A stretch of DNA of 64,000 nucleotides from Hyperoplus lanceolatus (Eukaryota > Chordata > Actinopteri > Uranoscopiformes > Ammodytidae): positions 1,929,501 to 1,993,500 of the forward strand of contig CM049397.1 in assembly GCA_026929865.2 (NCBI GenBank), read 5' to 3'. This document shows positions 25,209 through 38,667 of the stretch, in pieces. A model generated the notes under the pieces. That model did not search any database. It saw only the letters and a program-made list of their open reading frames with translations, and had not been told where the DNA came from. Position numbers and translations under genes: made by a program. The first letter of the stretch is position 1. Every line of letters begins with the position of its first letter.

Positions 25209-25532
25209 ATCCAAACAGTTAGCTAGCTACTCACTCACTCGCTTTGTCTGGGTTCAGGTTAGGTTGATGCTGTGTCAGCCTGGAACGAGCAAAGCAAATG
25301 TTTTTACCTTAAACGATAACTCGATCCAACATTCTGATTGAGTGAATAAATAGGCTAATGCTAACTTAGGTAAACATATACAAATAAAGATAGTCTGTCA
25401 CCAATATGCTTTAGCAGATCCCTAAATTCATTAAAGCTGGGGTAGGGGAGAGTGGGGTGAGATGTGCCACTTTTTACACAAAGTGACTTTAAAGTGAGGC
25501 CTTGACAGTAAAGTCTCCAACTCAAATATGTA

Positions 25533-26220
25533 CAGTCATATGAAAAAGTTTGGGAACCCCTCTCAGCCGGCATTATAATTGACTGCTTTCACAAAAAAAG
25601 ATAAAAGTGGTATGTCTTTAATTGACCAGGAACAGCTAAATACTGGGATGTTTTCCAAACAAAGATTTTTTGAAAAGCAGTATTTGGTTGTATGAAATAA
25701 AATAAAATGTGAAAAACTGGCTGTGCAAAAATTTAGGAACCCTTGTGGTTTTGTTGATTGTAATGCCTGTAACAGCATGTAAAACGGATGCTTTTAAACA
25801 CAAAATTGGTTGGATTATGTTGTTCAGCCTTGAACCTCATAGAAAGGTCTGTTTAATCATGAGAAAATGTATTTTAGGTGCCTAAATGCAAGTTGCACTT
25901 CTCTTTGACTCTCTGCTGAAGAGAGACAGAATGGGATCATCAAAGCAGCTCCCAAAAGATCTGAAAAACAAAGATTATCCATTGTCATGGTTTAGGGGAA
26001 GGCTGCAAGAAGCTTTCCCAAAGGTTTCAATTGTCAATTTCGACTGTAGGGAACGTTGTCAGGAAATGGAAGGACACAGGCACAGTGGCAGTTAAACCCA
26101 GGCATGGCAGACCAAGAAAAAAACAAGAGCGGCATAGGTGGAGGATTGTGAAAATGGTTGCACACAACCCAAAGATCACCTTCAAAGACCTGCAAGAACA
26201 TCTGGCTGCAGATCTGGCTG
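25533..26220 (+). mobile_element. Tc1-like transposon, 3'-truncated, with transposase N-terminus
   Basis: TA-CAGTCATATGAAAAAGTTTG opens the element, a terminus I recognise from fish Tc1-like transposons. An inner repeat, AAAATTTAGGAACCCTTG, resembles it. From 25931 the plus strand encodes transposase: MGSSKQLPKDLK, then after frameshifts SISTVGNVVRKWKDTGTV, AVKPRHGRPRKKQERHRWRI and VAHNPKITFKDLQEHLAADL. These are the paired-like helix-turn-helix, the GRPRK nuclear-localisation stretch and the second HTH. The DDE domain is absent because the element stops at ~26220, where hAT DNA begins. Confidence 0.85.
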
Positions 26221-26806
26221 CTATGTCTTTGGGCAAATATAGGATAGGCTATAGAATGGCATTTATTTGGTTAATCTATAGGTTGTGCATTCTTGAATAC
26301 AACTTGATTACATTCCGCGTTGTGTGTGTGTGTGTGCGCACGCACGTGTGCTTGCGTGTGTTTGTATGCGCGACCGCTACCTAGGGGACTGTTCATGTGT
26401 GCCAGGAAGGAAGCCGACGTTATGTTGATGTCTACTCACACACACCTCTGAAAACTGCAGACGTTTGTGTCCTCGCGGGCTCTGAACAGAGTGGACAATG
26501 TTTCTCCTTCCGTTGCTTCGACATCAACTGTCACCCGCGGCAGTTGATTAATATACTATCTATGCCCCCGACACAGACTTTGCCTTGGCAGTTTAAAACT
26601 TTAAAACACGGCACGGGCTAACGTGCAGCTATGTTTGGCTGCGCGCAGCTACTGATCCTGGGTCAGCCACAACGTTAGACTGACTGTAGTACAGAGCCAG
26701 TGGGATGTACGGGGCGGATCATTCTGCACATGCGTTAAAAAAATAACGCCGATAATTCCAGAAATTAATCACCCTGCATTAACGCGTTAATTTTGACAGC
26801 CCTAAA
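26221..26806 (+). mobile_element. hAT-type fragment retaining the right terminus
   Basis: The right end reads TTAACGCGTTAATTTTGACAGCCCTA, whose reverse complement TAGGGCTGTCAAAATTAACG is a typical hAT terminus. The left half (26224-26466) is the inverse of DNA at 46581-46845, sharing GGGCAAATATAGGATAGGCT and TGTCTACTCACACACACCTC. That second copy retains the opposite terminus, so the two fragments overlap to cover the family. The left edge of this one is abrupt at the Tc1 junction. Confidence 0.7.
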
Positions 26807-27279
<473 letters not shown>

Positions 27280-28262
27280 TAACTCACCCCAGGGCCTCTG
27301 GCACAAATCACCCCAACCCCAGAATTTTGGATAATAAGCATGATGCAGCAGTTTAGGGCTGACATTGTGCTAACTAATATAGACACAAAGTGTAGCATAC
27401 TAAAGCACTAAAACATGTGTCAAATGTTTTCAAACGTGTCTATAATTGTTCAGACACAATAATCAGAAAACCTTGATCATGGAAATTTTACTTTGAAAGG
27501 CAAACAACAGTTTTTTTAGCTTAAATGTGCTTATATCTTGTTCCTTGTGTCTCCCTTCTTTACAGGATGAGTCAAATCGATGGCTCTTCTTAAATATGTG
27601 GTCACATTTCCAATTTCTTCTATGGTTTTCTAGAAACAAGGGGTGGCACAACTTCCCTACCAGCACAACTCAGGCCACTCTCCCCTATATGATTTGGGAG
27701 AAAATAGCAGTTGGGATAGAGATTCGAATCCAAATACCTCAACCGCTCCACTTGTGGTCTCTCTGGTCCCTCCCTGACACGCTCTACCTGCTCTAGCCCC
27801 TCCCTCCGAACGACACTTATGTGCGTTCATTTCTTTTCAACTAGTGTCTTTACCGGTCTTTCCTCGTATCCTTGCTGTCTTAGCGGTGTGACTTGTTGTT
27901 GTTAAACGGGAAATAGGACATTTAGGGGCCGTTGATTGTAGACATTGCTGTTTGTTGGCTGCCGTAGTGCCAAACTGTCAGACTGCTAGAGTCGTGAATG
28001 CTCACGCAACTAACGCAACAACGTCGTTGCCAAGGTGAACGGACAGTCCAAACAGCCAATAAGAATGGAGAATCCGAGTATCGCTTTGATTGGTCAAAGT
28101 GTACATGAGCGGTGGCAATTTTTGGGTGCGGCACACAGAGGCAGGGGGGAGCAAAGTGATGAGTAGATATTCTCAGACCACTTCACCTACATAAATAGCT
28201 GAATGGCTAATATGACATTTTTGCCAAATATTACAGTGAAAAAGTTACCCACCCCCGCTTTA

Positions 28263-28450
28263 AGTAGGCTGTTACACAGAGGATTTAGAGGGGTAAAAAG
28301 CAGTGATTTAATTTGCTTTCAGAGTGCGGCTTGGTATATAATTGCAGTTGGCCGTAATTAGTGGATGCGGGTTTTTACTGATGTTTTTCGTCAGTGGGTT
28401 GTTTTGTTGTGCAGCTTTGCCATGTCATGTAGCGTTGCTAGAAATACATC
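28263..28450. other. Unassigned non-coding DNA
   Basis: Short spacer between the TTAA stack and the next hAT element. Nothing recognised. Confidence 0.4.
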
Positions 28451-28458
28451 CCAGCAAG

Positions 28459-29918
28459 CAGGGCCGTCGTATAGGGGGTAAAGGTTATGACGATTATAAG
28501 GGCCCACAGCCAGCTAGGGCCCACACAGCCCCCAGTAGAATCTACGACAAAATGAGTATGCATACAGTGAGCTAATATATAATCATACGAATGAGTCCAA
28601 ATTAAAACAAAGCCACAAGTCATACGATATTCTAATTTTAATAATGTCAATAACCCCCTTGGCCCCTTCTTAAAAAATGGTTTGGTCCACCCCGCGGTTC
28701 GTTCTTCCTCATTGGAATTAAGTGAGCGCGAGCGAACTCCAGCAGGGCGAGGATGCCCCCAAAAAAGCACAAGTTCGCACACCAGATAAGAGTTGAGAAG
28801 GAGGCCAGGAGTATAAGCAGCAGAGCAGGGGCCCAGGACATCAACAACTTTTTTCCTAAGAATGGTGAGAGTAAAACTACAGAGGGAGGCTGAAACAATT
28901 CGGGGTGCACGCTGAATCCTACGTTAGCTGTCATCTGGCCGCGCTACACTCTGATCAAGTCGCCAGTTCATAAAAAAAAAAAAAGTCGCCAGTTCATTGT
29001 AGAGCAACGGTTCCTACAGTGACTATGTGTTAAAAACATATTACTGTCTGACAGTGCTCCAGTAGCCTATGCGCCCATTCAGAGGCTGCATTGAATTGTA
29101 TTATGACGCATTCAACTTCTACTCGGTAATTATGAGCATCTGACGATGGTCAGTTACGTTCAGGGCCGTCGGACTGCGGACAGGCTTGGGGGGCCCAAGG
29201 CAGAGGGGGGTTGCACCCAAAAAAAATAAAAACGTATTTTTATTTTTTACTGGCTTAATATAGGCCCCTGATCTTTGAAGGCCCAGAAAATTTTTATTTA
29301 GGAAGAAAAAAAACGGATATCAGGGGCCTTTCATTCGTCAGTACATTTTTGTTATTTTTTAAATAACATTGTTCAGGACCACGAAGATCGCCGGCCTATA
29401 TTGGGCCATTAAAAAATACAAACGAAGGGAAAAAATTCCTGAAGCTGACTGGATTTTTTAAACATGTACATTTCTTCTTTCTGCTTTTTGGTCATTCTGT
29501 GTCTATACATTATTCTAGAAAATAGTACTAAATAGCTTACATAGGAAACAGTTGATTTAGCCTTAGTTTTCTTCTCAAAGTGCACCAGATTGATGAATTT
29601 TACTTTTTATTTAAAAAAAAAACCCTACAAGGTCCAGGGTCCACGACACAGTCTCCCAAATTCCTGTGAGAAACACTGTGTGTGTGCATGGTTATTAAGA
29701 GTCATTATACCAGGGGTTGTGTTCAAGTATGCGTAATGATTTGGTCATTCTTCAATAGAAACATTGTGTTGTTATCTGGCTCAGAGAGGGACCAGTCACT
29801 CATAAGTTTTGGACTATAGACAAACATAGCTTTTACATGTTTGTATTGTAAGACCGCCTCTCAGAGGGCCCACCAGGACTTCCTGTATAGGGGCCCAGAA
29901 TGTGGTGCAACGCCCCTG
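28459..29918 (+). mobile_element. hAT transposon, defective, with exact 8-bp duplication
   Basis: The element runs from CAGGGCCGTCG to CAACGCCCCTG. CCAGCAAG flanks both ends exactly (28451-28458 and 29919-29926), the 8-bp duplication expected of hAT. GGGCCC blocks lie inside both ends. A short transposase N-terminus is at 28753-28893. A second left-type terminus, CAGGGCCGTCGGACTG, occurs at 29160, so the copy seems to contain an internal rearrangement or a partial second insertion. No hATC dimerisation domain was seen. Confidence 0.85.
28753..28893 (+). pseudogene. hAT transposase N-terminal fragment
   Basis: Forty-six codons start MPPKKHKFAHQIRVEKEAR and continue RAGAQDINNFFPKNGES, then stop. 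The basic start (MPPKK), K-E-K-rich helix and I..FF motif resemble the N-terminal leader of ZMYM1-like hAT transposases of fish. The zinc finger and catalytic region that should follow are missing. Confidence 0.5.
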
Positions 29919-30056
29919 CCAGCAAGGCTCAGGCAAGAAAGGGCGAAAATTGAACTGGAACAAGAAAAAATCATAAATGGATTAAGGATGAAGGAGCTAA
30001 AGGCTGAGCAAGCCTGGATAGCACTTGAGAGAGAGAGAGAAGATTGCAGGCACTAG
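29842..30056 (+). other. Short frame with coiled-coil-like 3' half, origin unknown
   Basis: The right half, after the hAT end at 29918, reads ARLRQERAKIELEQEKIING then LRMKELKAEQAWIALERER. It is rich in E/K/R/Q with heptad-like spacing, ending at a stop. Because the frame straddles the hAT terminus and duplication it cannot be an intact gene as it stands. It may be the tail of an older repeat or of a broken host or element gene. I do not recognise it. Confidence 0.25.
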
Positions 30057-30388
30057 AATTCGCTCCAGTGATCCGGAAGGCGCTCCAACCGATGTAGCAC
30101 AGAGTAGAGAGCTTTTTGAGCCCATAGCTTGTAGGTGTGATGACCAAAGCATTAGAAACCCATGAGTTTTTAATTGCTGAAAAGTATAGTGTGCACATGC
30201 AATTAGCTGAACTTGGTGAACCTGGTTCAAATTAGTGAAACTGTGAGCTTCAGTTGACCTTTATGGAACCGCTTTAGCCTCAACTGATTTGATAGGTTCA
30301 TTCAAGTCAGATGTTTGACTTAAAGCCCCACTTTTCTGAGCTTCCTTAACGGAATAGCCCTCTGGACACTTTCAAATCACTAATCAAA
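30057..30388. other. Unassigned non-coding DNA
   Basis: Nothing recognised. Confidence 0.4.
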
Positions 30389-31850
30389 ACCATAGATGGT
30401 ATATAAAATGGATGTATCATCCGGGCTGATCTCAGTTATTCCAACTACATCCAATCGTCCTGGCCTATGCGCGTCGCCATCTTGTCAGATTTTGACTCCG
30501 CCTCATTTCCTCTTACCAAAAAAAGGCATTGATATGACGTTGGGGGAAGGGAGAAATGCCCATCTAGCTGACGTATACATTCGAGGCGAAGTGAGAGCCA
30601 GCGGCTAGCTGTCACTCAATAAGCCGCGCCCCTAATTATTCATACCTTTTAACCTCCAATACAATAAATACTAGCCCGGTACAGGATAGGTTGTCATGGA
30701 GATATGACATAAACATACAGACTATGTTTTATTGTACCAGGCCTAGCAGGGCTGTACAGTGCGACAGTTTTGATCGCATTTGCTACTGAAATTGATCACG
30801 TGCGATGATGAATACAAATCCATTCGCACTCGTGCGACAGGCTGCTAATGAGGAGAGGCTGTCTTTGAAACACAGAGGAGCGCTGCACAACACTGCTTAG
30901 AGGGCTCTACATTAACACTCCAAATGGGGGTAAATGTAGACTTAGGCAAGTAAGTTATTGAGTCCACCCTCCACTTTGACTTTGGCTGGTGAAAGATATG
31001 TGTCCTCGGGATCTGTGCTCGTGCAGCGATTCTAGGTATAAAAACTTCACCAACGGTAATTACCGGAAGGAGACAGCACATTACCGCAGTTAAGTTAGCG
31101 CGTGTACAAACAGAACATTTCCTGTGCGCCTTCACATTAAAAGCCTGTTACTAGCCAAACGTGAGTTGACTTTTATTTTGAAGCCGGTACGAACAGGAAG
31201 TTAGAGCTTTTTTCTAGCTTGAAAGGCAACTCCTTCAGCTGCAGAGAGCAGTCAACAGTAGCCTAGTCTATTTCAACAAAGTTTTAAATAAGCCACATTC
31301 ACAACAACCAATTTAATTTATCCTAAAGTGTACCAATATGTATACTTATTTATTTAATAGGCTATGTTTAATGTTTTAAAGTTTGGTTTTAATTAACAGA
31401 AGGACATTATAATAATAATAATTCTGAATCAGCAAAAAATTGCAATTGGCAGGTTAGATTCTTTTGTCTAAATTGCAATCAGTGCACCCCTATTAATGTT
31501 TCCATAATTATTACTGCACACACTAGGATATCATATTAATTGAGAATCTCAAATGAGACCAAGATAACATGCTCAAAGGTAATTAGAGCAAAATGCAAGG
31601 ATTAAGGTTATGCAAGTTTTCGATCATACTTTGTGTGCTACCAAATTAATTTTTGTGCTACTGAATTTTTTTGCTTGCTAGCACCAGTGCTAACACCTAA
31701 AAAAATAAGCGTACAGCCCTGCCTAGGTTTATTAATGCTGTATAAAAGGCCCTTTTACCATGGGAGTCAATGAGAAATTGTTCTGTTTTGATAACTGCCC
31801 TTACTGGCCACTCGGTGAACTGCAATTTTTGTCACTTCCGCATTGGATGC
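30389..31850 (+). repeat. Teleost interspersed repeat, class unclear, split by an hAT element
   Basis: The segments AACCTCCAATACAATAAATA, ATGGAGATATGACATAAAC, TTGTACCAGGCC and, beyond the insert, GGGAGTCAATGAGAAATTG, ACTGGCCACTC and CACTTCCGCATTGGATGC occur in this order in a repeat I recall from fish introns (starting CATAGATGGTATATAAAATG here). The hAT at 30747-31721 divides it. No transposase is apparent, and the ends are approximate. Confidence 0.5.
30747..31721. mobile_element. hAT-type non-autonomous element
   Basis: The left end CAGGGCTGTACAGTG and the right end CGTACAGCCCTG are inverses over 12 bases, typical hAT termini. CCTAG lies on both sides, the only duplication visible. A full 8-bp match is lacking. 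The interior has no recognised transposase frame. A block near 31620-31690 repeats TTTTGTGCTACTGAA / TTTGTGTGCTACCAAA-like motifs. Confidence 0.75.
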
Positions 31851-32248
31851 TGGTAGAACTCGCTGTGGTTGGGGCTTGGTCAAAACTAATGATAATACAA
31901 TATTTACAATACTAACATTACATATTTGTTTTACATATCAACATTACACCTACTTTTACATCCTGATTTAAAGGTTCACTATGCAACATGGAGCACGGAG
32001 GTCATCTGAGGGTGGAGCGTGGAGGGTGTTTATAAAACAATACCAAGAAATGCTACCATGTAAAATACAGCCAGAGAGAGCACTGGTCCTATAAACACCC
32101 CACCATTATAGGGATTGTTTTTGTGCGAGTCTATCATTTATTTTCTCATCAAAATGTTTCATAATCTGCCTTTAGTGTTTCACTTCCTTTTGATATACTT
32201 GTCTTTGCATTTCTTTATTGTGTGTTGGCTTTATTGCTCCACCTGGTC
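31851..32248. other. Unassigned non-coding DNA
   Basis: AT-rich, nothing recognised. Confidence 0.4.
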
Positions 32249-32251
32249 TTA

Positions 32252-34439
32252 GGGTGTATTCCGTGTTTAGTTCGGTTGAAACGAACTCAGGTGCACTTCC
32301 GCCTTCAGTGCGCATCATTCAGGCAGGTGTGAATACAGCAATCGCACTCGGGGGCCGACCAAACAAGCGCTCCGAGACCCAGCTGAAGAGGTAGTCTCGG
32401 TGCGTTTCCAAACGCACTCTGCTGCAGTTCGTTTGTGGTGTGAATTTGTCCGGACTCGATCCGACCCAAATGCAGGAAGCACTGTGCCTTTTCTTTTTTA
32501 ATAAATTGCCGTCAGCTTCACATTATGGGACAGTGTTGTTGTCGCCATTGTTAGGACGATAAGTTGTGGTTTGACCGGGAGCCCAGAACAATATATTACA
32601 TTTGATCGAGAGGACGCGTAAACATGCTGAATGTGTTCAGAGATCAGATGAAGGAGAGGGGAGCGTCTCTCGCACAGTGCCAACAGGTTCACGCTGCGCA
32701 AGAAGTGTGTGTTTTTTATTTTGCTTCCCATGTACGGGACGTCAATACTATTCCCGTGTCAGTTTAGAGCTGAACTGCGCCGAACTGACACCCGGCTGAC
32801 ACACAGCTTAATCACCTGAGTGTCGGCGTGAGCCTATTTTTCTCACGAGCCGCACGTCCAGTAGCAAAAATACAGTAAGAATTATGTTTCACATCGTAGA
32901 CTAGCCTATGAGCCACATAACGTGGCATTGTCAAAGGGCTACATATATAATTAGGGATGCACCGAACATTCGGCCACCGAAAAAGTTCGGCTGAAAATGG
33001 CAAAATAAGTCATTTTCGGTTTCGGCCCAAAACAGTTAAAAAGCCGAACAACATTACCGAAAATTGGCGAACTAAATGACACTAAGGAAATATGTTTTTA
33101 AAAGAACTGCACGCTTGTAAACCAGGAAATGGCAGTAAAGAGAGACGTAACCGTGTATGCGAGTCCACGTCTGTTTGTGAGCGCGCAGCAGGGGCAGTTT
33201 GGTGCGTGCATGAAAATGTCAGAGTCCACTGTGGGAGCATTTTTTCAAACTGGATGAAGCACGGCGCAGACAGTGCAATGCTTTATGCAGCATAAAGTTA
33301 AAACATTCGTCCAAGACTGATGTTTTATCACCTTAGAAACACAAAAGCCATGCGCGAGCAAAGCAGCGATTCACCGGGTGAAACTCTGTGACAGTGTGAC
33401 AGTTGGTAACGGTGTCATTCACAGTGACACCTCGCTGGTGAGGGCCGCCGCGCGAAAAAAACTTTAGTTTGACAGCTAAAATAATAACCGGAGATATCCT
33501 GTCCATTAGCGCTGTTGGGGGAAAAGGCTCCTACGATCTGATTGCATTTCTCGAGACTGAATACACAGAGCCATGTCAGCAAACGGACTAAATATATGTC
33601 CAGCGAGCCGCCTCCCCCCGTTAGTTTCAGTCTACACCTGAAAAAGTTACAATCACCTCCTAAGCATGGCATTGTTTAAAGCCTCTCATTGTTATGATCA
33701 GGGCTTTGATGCAAATTCTGAAGTCTGAACATTACGGTGGGAGCTTTGGTGCAGTTTTTTGTAGAACAACTCAACCTGCACTGCACTGCAAAAAATTCAA
33801 AAGGGCAATATGTCGATCTTTTTGTAGATACATCCACATATAAGTCAAGGTAAAAATCAATGAGTGGTTCACAAATAGTAAAATGTTAATTTTACTCATA
33901 GATTTGAAGGTTTTACTGTTTATTTATTTATTTAGGGTTGCTTTTTAGTTGTAGGCTATGTTTGAGGAGAACATGTCGGAGTTCGTGTATGCAATGTTGA
34001 AATAATTGACTAAATAATAAACAAAACTGCAAAAGCCTCTTTCGGTATTCGGTTTTCAACTGTTTAATTTTATTCGGTTTCGGCCAAGACTTTTCATTTC
34101 GGTGCATCCCTAATTATAACCATATGAAACAAAAATAATTTGATGTTTTTCTTCTTTATTTATAGGCTAGATGTAGGCATTTTTATTATTTTTAACCCCA
34201 TATTATATCAATGATATATTTTGCAGTTTTTACTTCGTTCTTCCTGCTTCTCTCCACCCCAGAATGTCTGTCCAATGAATGAATGACCTCAGATCACGTG
34301 TGGTTTTGCTTCGTAATGCTGGTTCACTTACAAAAGGGGCAATATGAAAGTGGACCACACCAAACAAAAAAAATCTAAACTCTATTTGGTCTGGACCAAA
34401 GCAAGTGAACTAGTGGACTTTTCCTGTGTGAATACACCC
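32252..34439. mobile_element. PIF/Harbinger-like TIR element, carries an hAT element
   Basis: GGGTGTATTCCGTGTTTAGT at the left and its partner CTGTGTGAATACACCC at the right are inverse over the first 10 bases. TTA flanks both sides (32249-32251, 34440-34442), as expected for PIF/Harbinger. Terminal regions contain repeated GAACTC/GTTC and GGTCTGGACC-type motifs. No transposase frame was found. An hAT element occupies 32952-34112. Confidence 0.75.
32952..34112. mobile_element. hAT-type element with TAGGGATGCACCGAA ends
   Basis: TAGGGATGCACCGAACATTC on the left and the inverse of TTTCGGTGCATCCCTA on the right share TAGGGATGCACCGAA, a terminus common to fish hAT elements. Subterminal CGGTTTCGGC motifs recur at both ends. 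AT-rich flanks prevent a clear 8-bp duplication. A small frame near 33209 (MKMSESTVGAFFQT) may be a trace of transposase leader. Nothing else is coding. Confidence 0.75.
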
Positions 34440-34442
34440 TTA

Positions 34443-34860
34443 ATTTGCTTGTGTACTTATTTTATTTTGTGACTTTGAGTAACTTGTAAAAGGCTATATA
34501 AAATACATTTAATATTATTATTGTTATAATGTATGACCTCTGATCAGACATGGTGTTTCATACAGTTGGTGACTCAGTTAACTGAAGTCAAACAATAAGA
34601 TATTTGTGGGGTTAAAATCAGGCAGTTGATTGGCCTGGTGTTGGGCATAGGTTGGTGTCTAGACATGACCACCAGGTACTGGACTGTGAGAACTCCTCCC
34701 GTGCCTAGCTTCACCTCCATTGGTTCAGTTCTTCATTATTACAGCTCTTTCATTCCCTGCCCACAGCCTCTTTTATTGTTATTGTGTTATGCCTCTGCGC
34801 CGGTTGATAGTCGAAGGCCAAAGGCATTATGTTTTTTCTTGTTGTCCGTCTGGGCCATTT
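34443..34860. other. Unassigned non-coding DNA
   Basis: Nothing recognised. Confidence 0.4.
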
Positions 34861-35165
34861 CTGTGAGTGCAATATATCATGAACTCTTCCAGGGATTTTC
34901 TTCAAACTTTGCAAAAATGTCCACTCTGACTCAAAGATTAACTGAATAGATTTTGGGTCGAGGTTACTTTGACCTCATGCTTCATGAACGCAATATCTCA
35001 AGAACTCTCTGAGGGATTTTTCTTCAAATTTGGCAGAAACTCACACTTTGATTAGAATATGAATTGATTACATTTAGAAGATCAGAGGTCAAGCTCACTG
35101 TGACCTCACATAATGTGAATGCAATACATCTAGAACTCAGATTTTCTTCAAATTTTGCACAAATG
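34861..35165. repeat. Tandem repeat, ~120-bp unit, 2.5 copies
   Basis: Units start at 34861, 34984 and 35112 and share GTGAATGCAATATCTCAAGAA-type starts (each diverged), TTTTCTTCAAA.TTTGC and AGGTCA/GAGGT...TGTGACCTCA. The third unit is partial. I know this sequence type as a tandem family present in many fish genomes, and its function is unknown to me. Confidence 0.75.
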
Positions 35166-36689
<1,524 letters not shown>

Positions 36690-38094
36690 TACTTTATTTG
36701 TCAATGGTTGGTTACATTGAAATTTGTCTTTTCGCATATCCCCTCTCAAGTTACCACACTTCGGAGGGGGTCATAGCGCAGGTTCGGCCGTAGTACAGGG
36801 CTCCTGGAGCAATTTGGGATTACAGTTTTTTCGATCGCTAAACCACAGTGGTCACAACTGTAGCTCAATGTGTAAAACTCTAACTACAGTCTGCACTACC
36901 AACAGTCACTGGAGCTGAACAGTTCACTTCACCTGCAAAACAGGCTCAGTGCAGCAAACACTATGAACCAGCCTCATTGAGATAACACACACTGTCACTC
37001 AGAACCTGCTCAGAGTATAAACACAAATTACAAACTTTTAATCTTTACAGTTTGAATAATTTGAGTTATTTCACACAAATTACATAATATTTTCTTTGAT
37101 GAAAGGGTGAAATTCTTTCACATGAAATTGTTTATTTTATAACATACCAGTTTTTTTAGGAAAACAAAAATGAATGAAAATCAGAAGTTTGCTTCAATAA
37201 ATACACATTTTGTATATTTTATTGAAAACATTTCCAAATGTAGTATTTATCTGTTAAATATTCTATAATTGTAATACAGAAATCAATTCCTGTAATGTTG
37301 TCATTTACTGTAAGGATGCAAACCTAAGCTGTTTGTTTGCTGGAAAATTCGTATTACAGATGCAACTTTAGATTTTTGCAGATTGGGTTGCACTCTCAAC
37401 CCTGCCTCTCTCAATGAGAGACCATGATTCACAACAGGGTCTATCAGTGTAGCCCTTACTGTATTTCATCAGACATTACAGCTCTATGTCTTCTAGGTCT
37501 TCCTCCACACATCCACACTCTCACTGCTTCTCTTCTCCCTCCAACAACCTGTCTTCCTTGGTCCATTTCCAAAGAAAAAAATATTTTTGAGCTTTCCCTT
37601 TATACTGTATATATGTTCTAAAACAAGACATCTTAGTGTTTCAGTTTAACTTACAATCCGCAATGTTTGAAAGGCATTCATTCTGTTTTGAATGTGTGGT
37701 TTACAGTTGTGGCAGTAATGTGTTAGCATTTGAAAAAAGGGCTGGAAATCCACATTGCTGTGCAGGCTGTGGTTAAACCATGAGATAGGTGTGTAGAGTT
37801 TTGAAAATTGTGTTTAATCAATGAAAAATGATCTAGAGTTTGGCCCGAATGAACCGCTGCTCTGCATAGTGTTGTTAGAGTTTTGCACTTGTCGTTCCAG
37901 TTGTGCCCACTGTGGTTTAGCAATCGAAAAAAACTGTAAGTGTCTTACTCAAGGACACAATGGTAGAGATTGGTGGGCACCGTAGACGTAATACCAGCCA
38001 CTACTAGTTTTACAACTGACACCCTCCTGTCCGGTGCAGGGGATCGAACCAGCAACCTCATGGTTACTGGCCGGCCACCTTTCTTCTAGGCCTT
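36690..38094 (-). mobile_element. tRNA-related SINE, split by family Y copy 3
   Basis: The two parts are 36690-36820 and 37939-38094. The left part carries the tail side (TTTATTTGTCAATGG, GAAATTTGTCTTTTCGCATA, CCTGGAGCAATTTGGGATTA). The right part carries AGTGTCTTACTCAAGGACAC and the B-box inverse GGGGATCGAACCAGC. The joined order matches SINEs I recall from fish, in which GGAGCAATTAGGGTTA is followed by AGTGTCTTGCTCAAGGGC. Family Y sits exactly between, at a TA. Confidence 0.75.
36823..37936 (-). mobile_element. Family Y Tc1/mariner-type transposon, copy 3
   Basis: CAGTTTTTTCGATCGCTAAA and TTTAGCAATCGAAAAAAACTG bound the copy, with TA at 36821-36822 and 37937-37938. The subterminal CCACAGTGGTCACAACTG and GTAAAACTCTAACTACAG match copies 1 and 2. 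The remnant of transposase coding is on the minus strand around 37330-37450. With no secondary insertion, this 1.11-kb copy is the best reference for the family. Confidence 0.88.
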
Positions 38095-38405
38095 CCTACC
38101 ATCCCCAAATTACAACCTGTTACTGTGGTTGGCCTGGAAGGTGCTGAGATTGCGATGGCAGGAAAATATCATTATCAGCACGTGGCTAAATGTTTTTCCA
38201 GCTATTTGAATAATTGTTCTACCTAACAAGATTCAGGGGTCAGATTGTATGTGTTTTTTCATACAGTACATCTATTACAGGTTGACTCCAAGCATAAAAT
38301 AGGGAATTGGAGATTCTTTAATGGTGTTGAAGCATTTGTGAATGAGTAAATTCTTATAAAATACATTGAATTCAACTATACTAAAGCAACTAGAGCTGTG
38401 TTCTT
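38095..38405. other. Unassigned non-coding DNA
   Basis: Nothing recognised. Confidence 0.4.
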
Positions 38406-38667
38406 TTAAAGAGGACCTATGATACTTTTTGACTTTTATGACCTATAAACGTTGTTATAATGATTTATAGTCATGTTTAACCATACTAGCGTATCAAATA
38501 ATGACGTACATGCATTTAGACGATTTCCCTGCTGACCGTCTGGGGTGGCTGTGCAGAGCACTAAACAGTAAACACTAGGGCAGCCGGTCGAGAAGTCGCG
38601 TGTTCAAATCGGTTCAGAATTTCCTGCATTTCTTGTCGTCACGAAATGCGGATGTTTCCATGTATGG

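Noticed and set aside
29842-30056. Gag-like or host coiled-coil gene
   Set aside because: The frame crosses an hAT terminus, is short, and matches nothing I can name.
34861-35165. CRISPR-like array
   Set aside because: Units are ~120 bases, diverged, without spacers of constant size, and the genome is eukaryotic.
37424-37621. Conserved frame starting MIHNRVYQCSPYC in family Y copies, also at 20438-20626
   Set aside because: It is the antisense of the transposase helix-turn-helix remnant. Conservation follows from repeat copies, not from selection on this frame.
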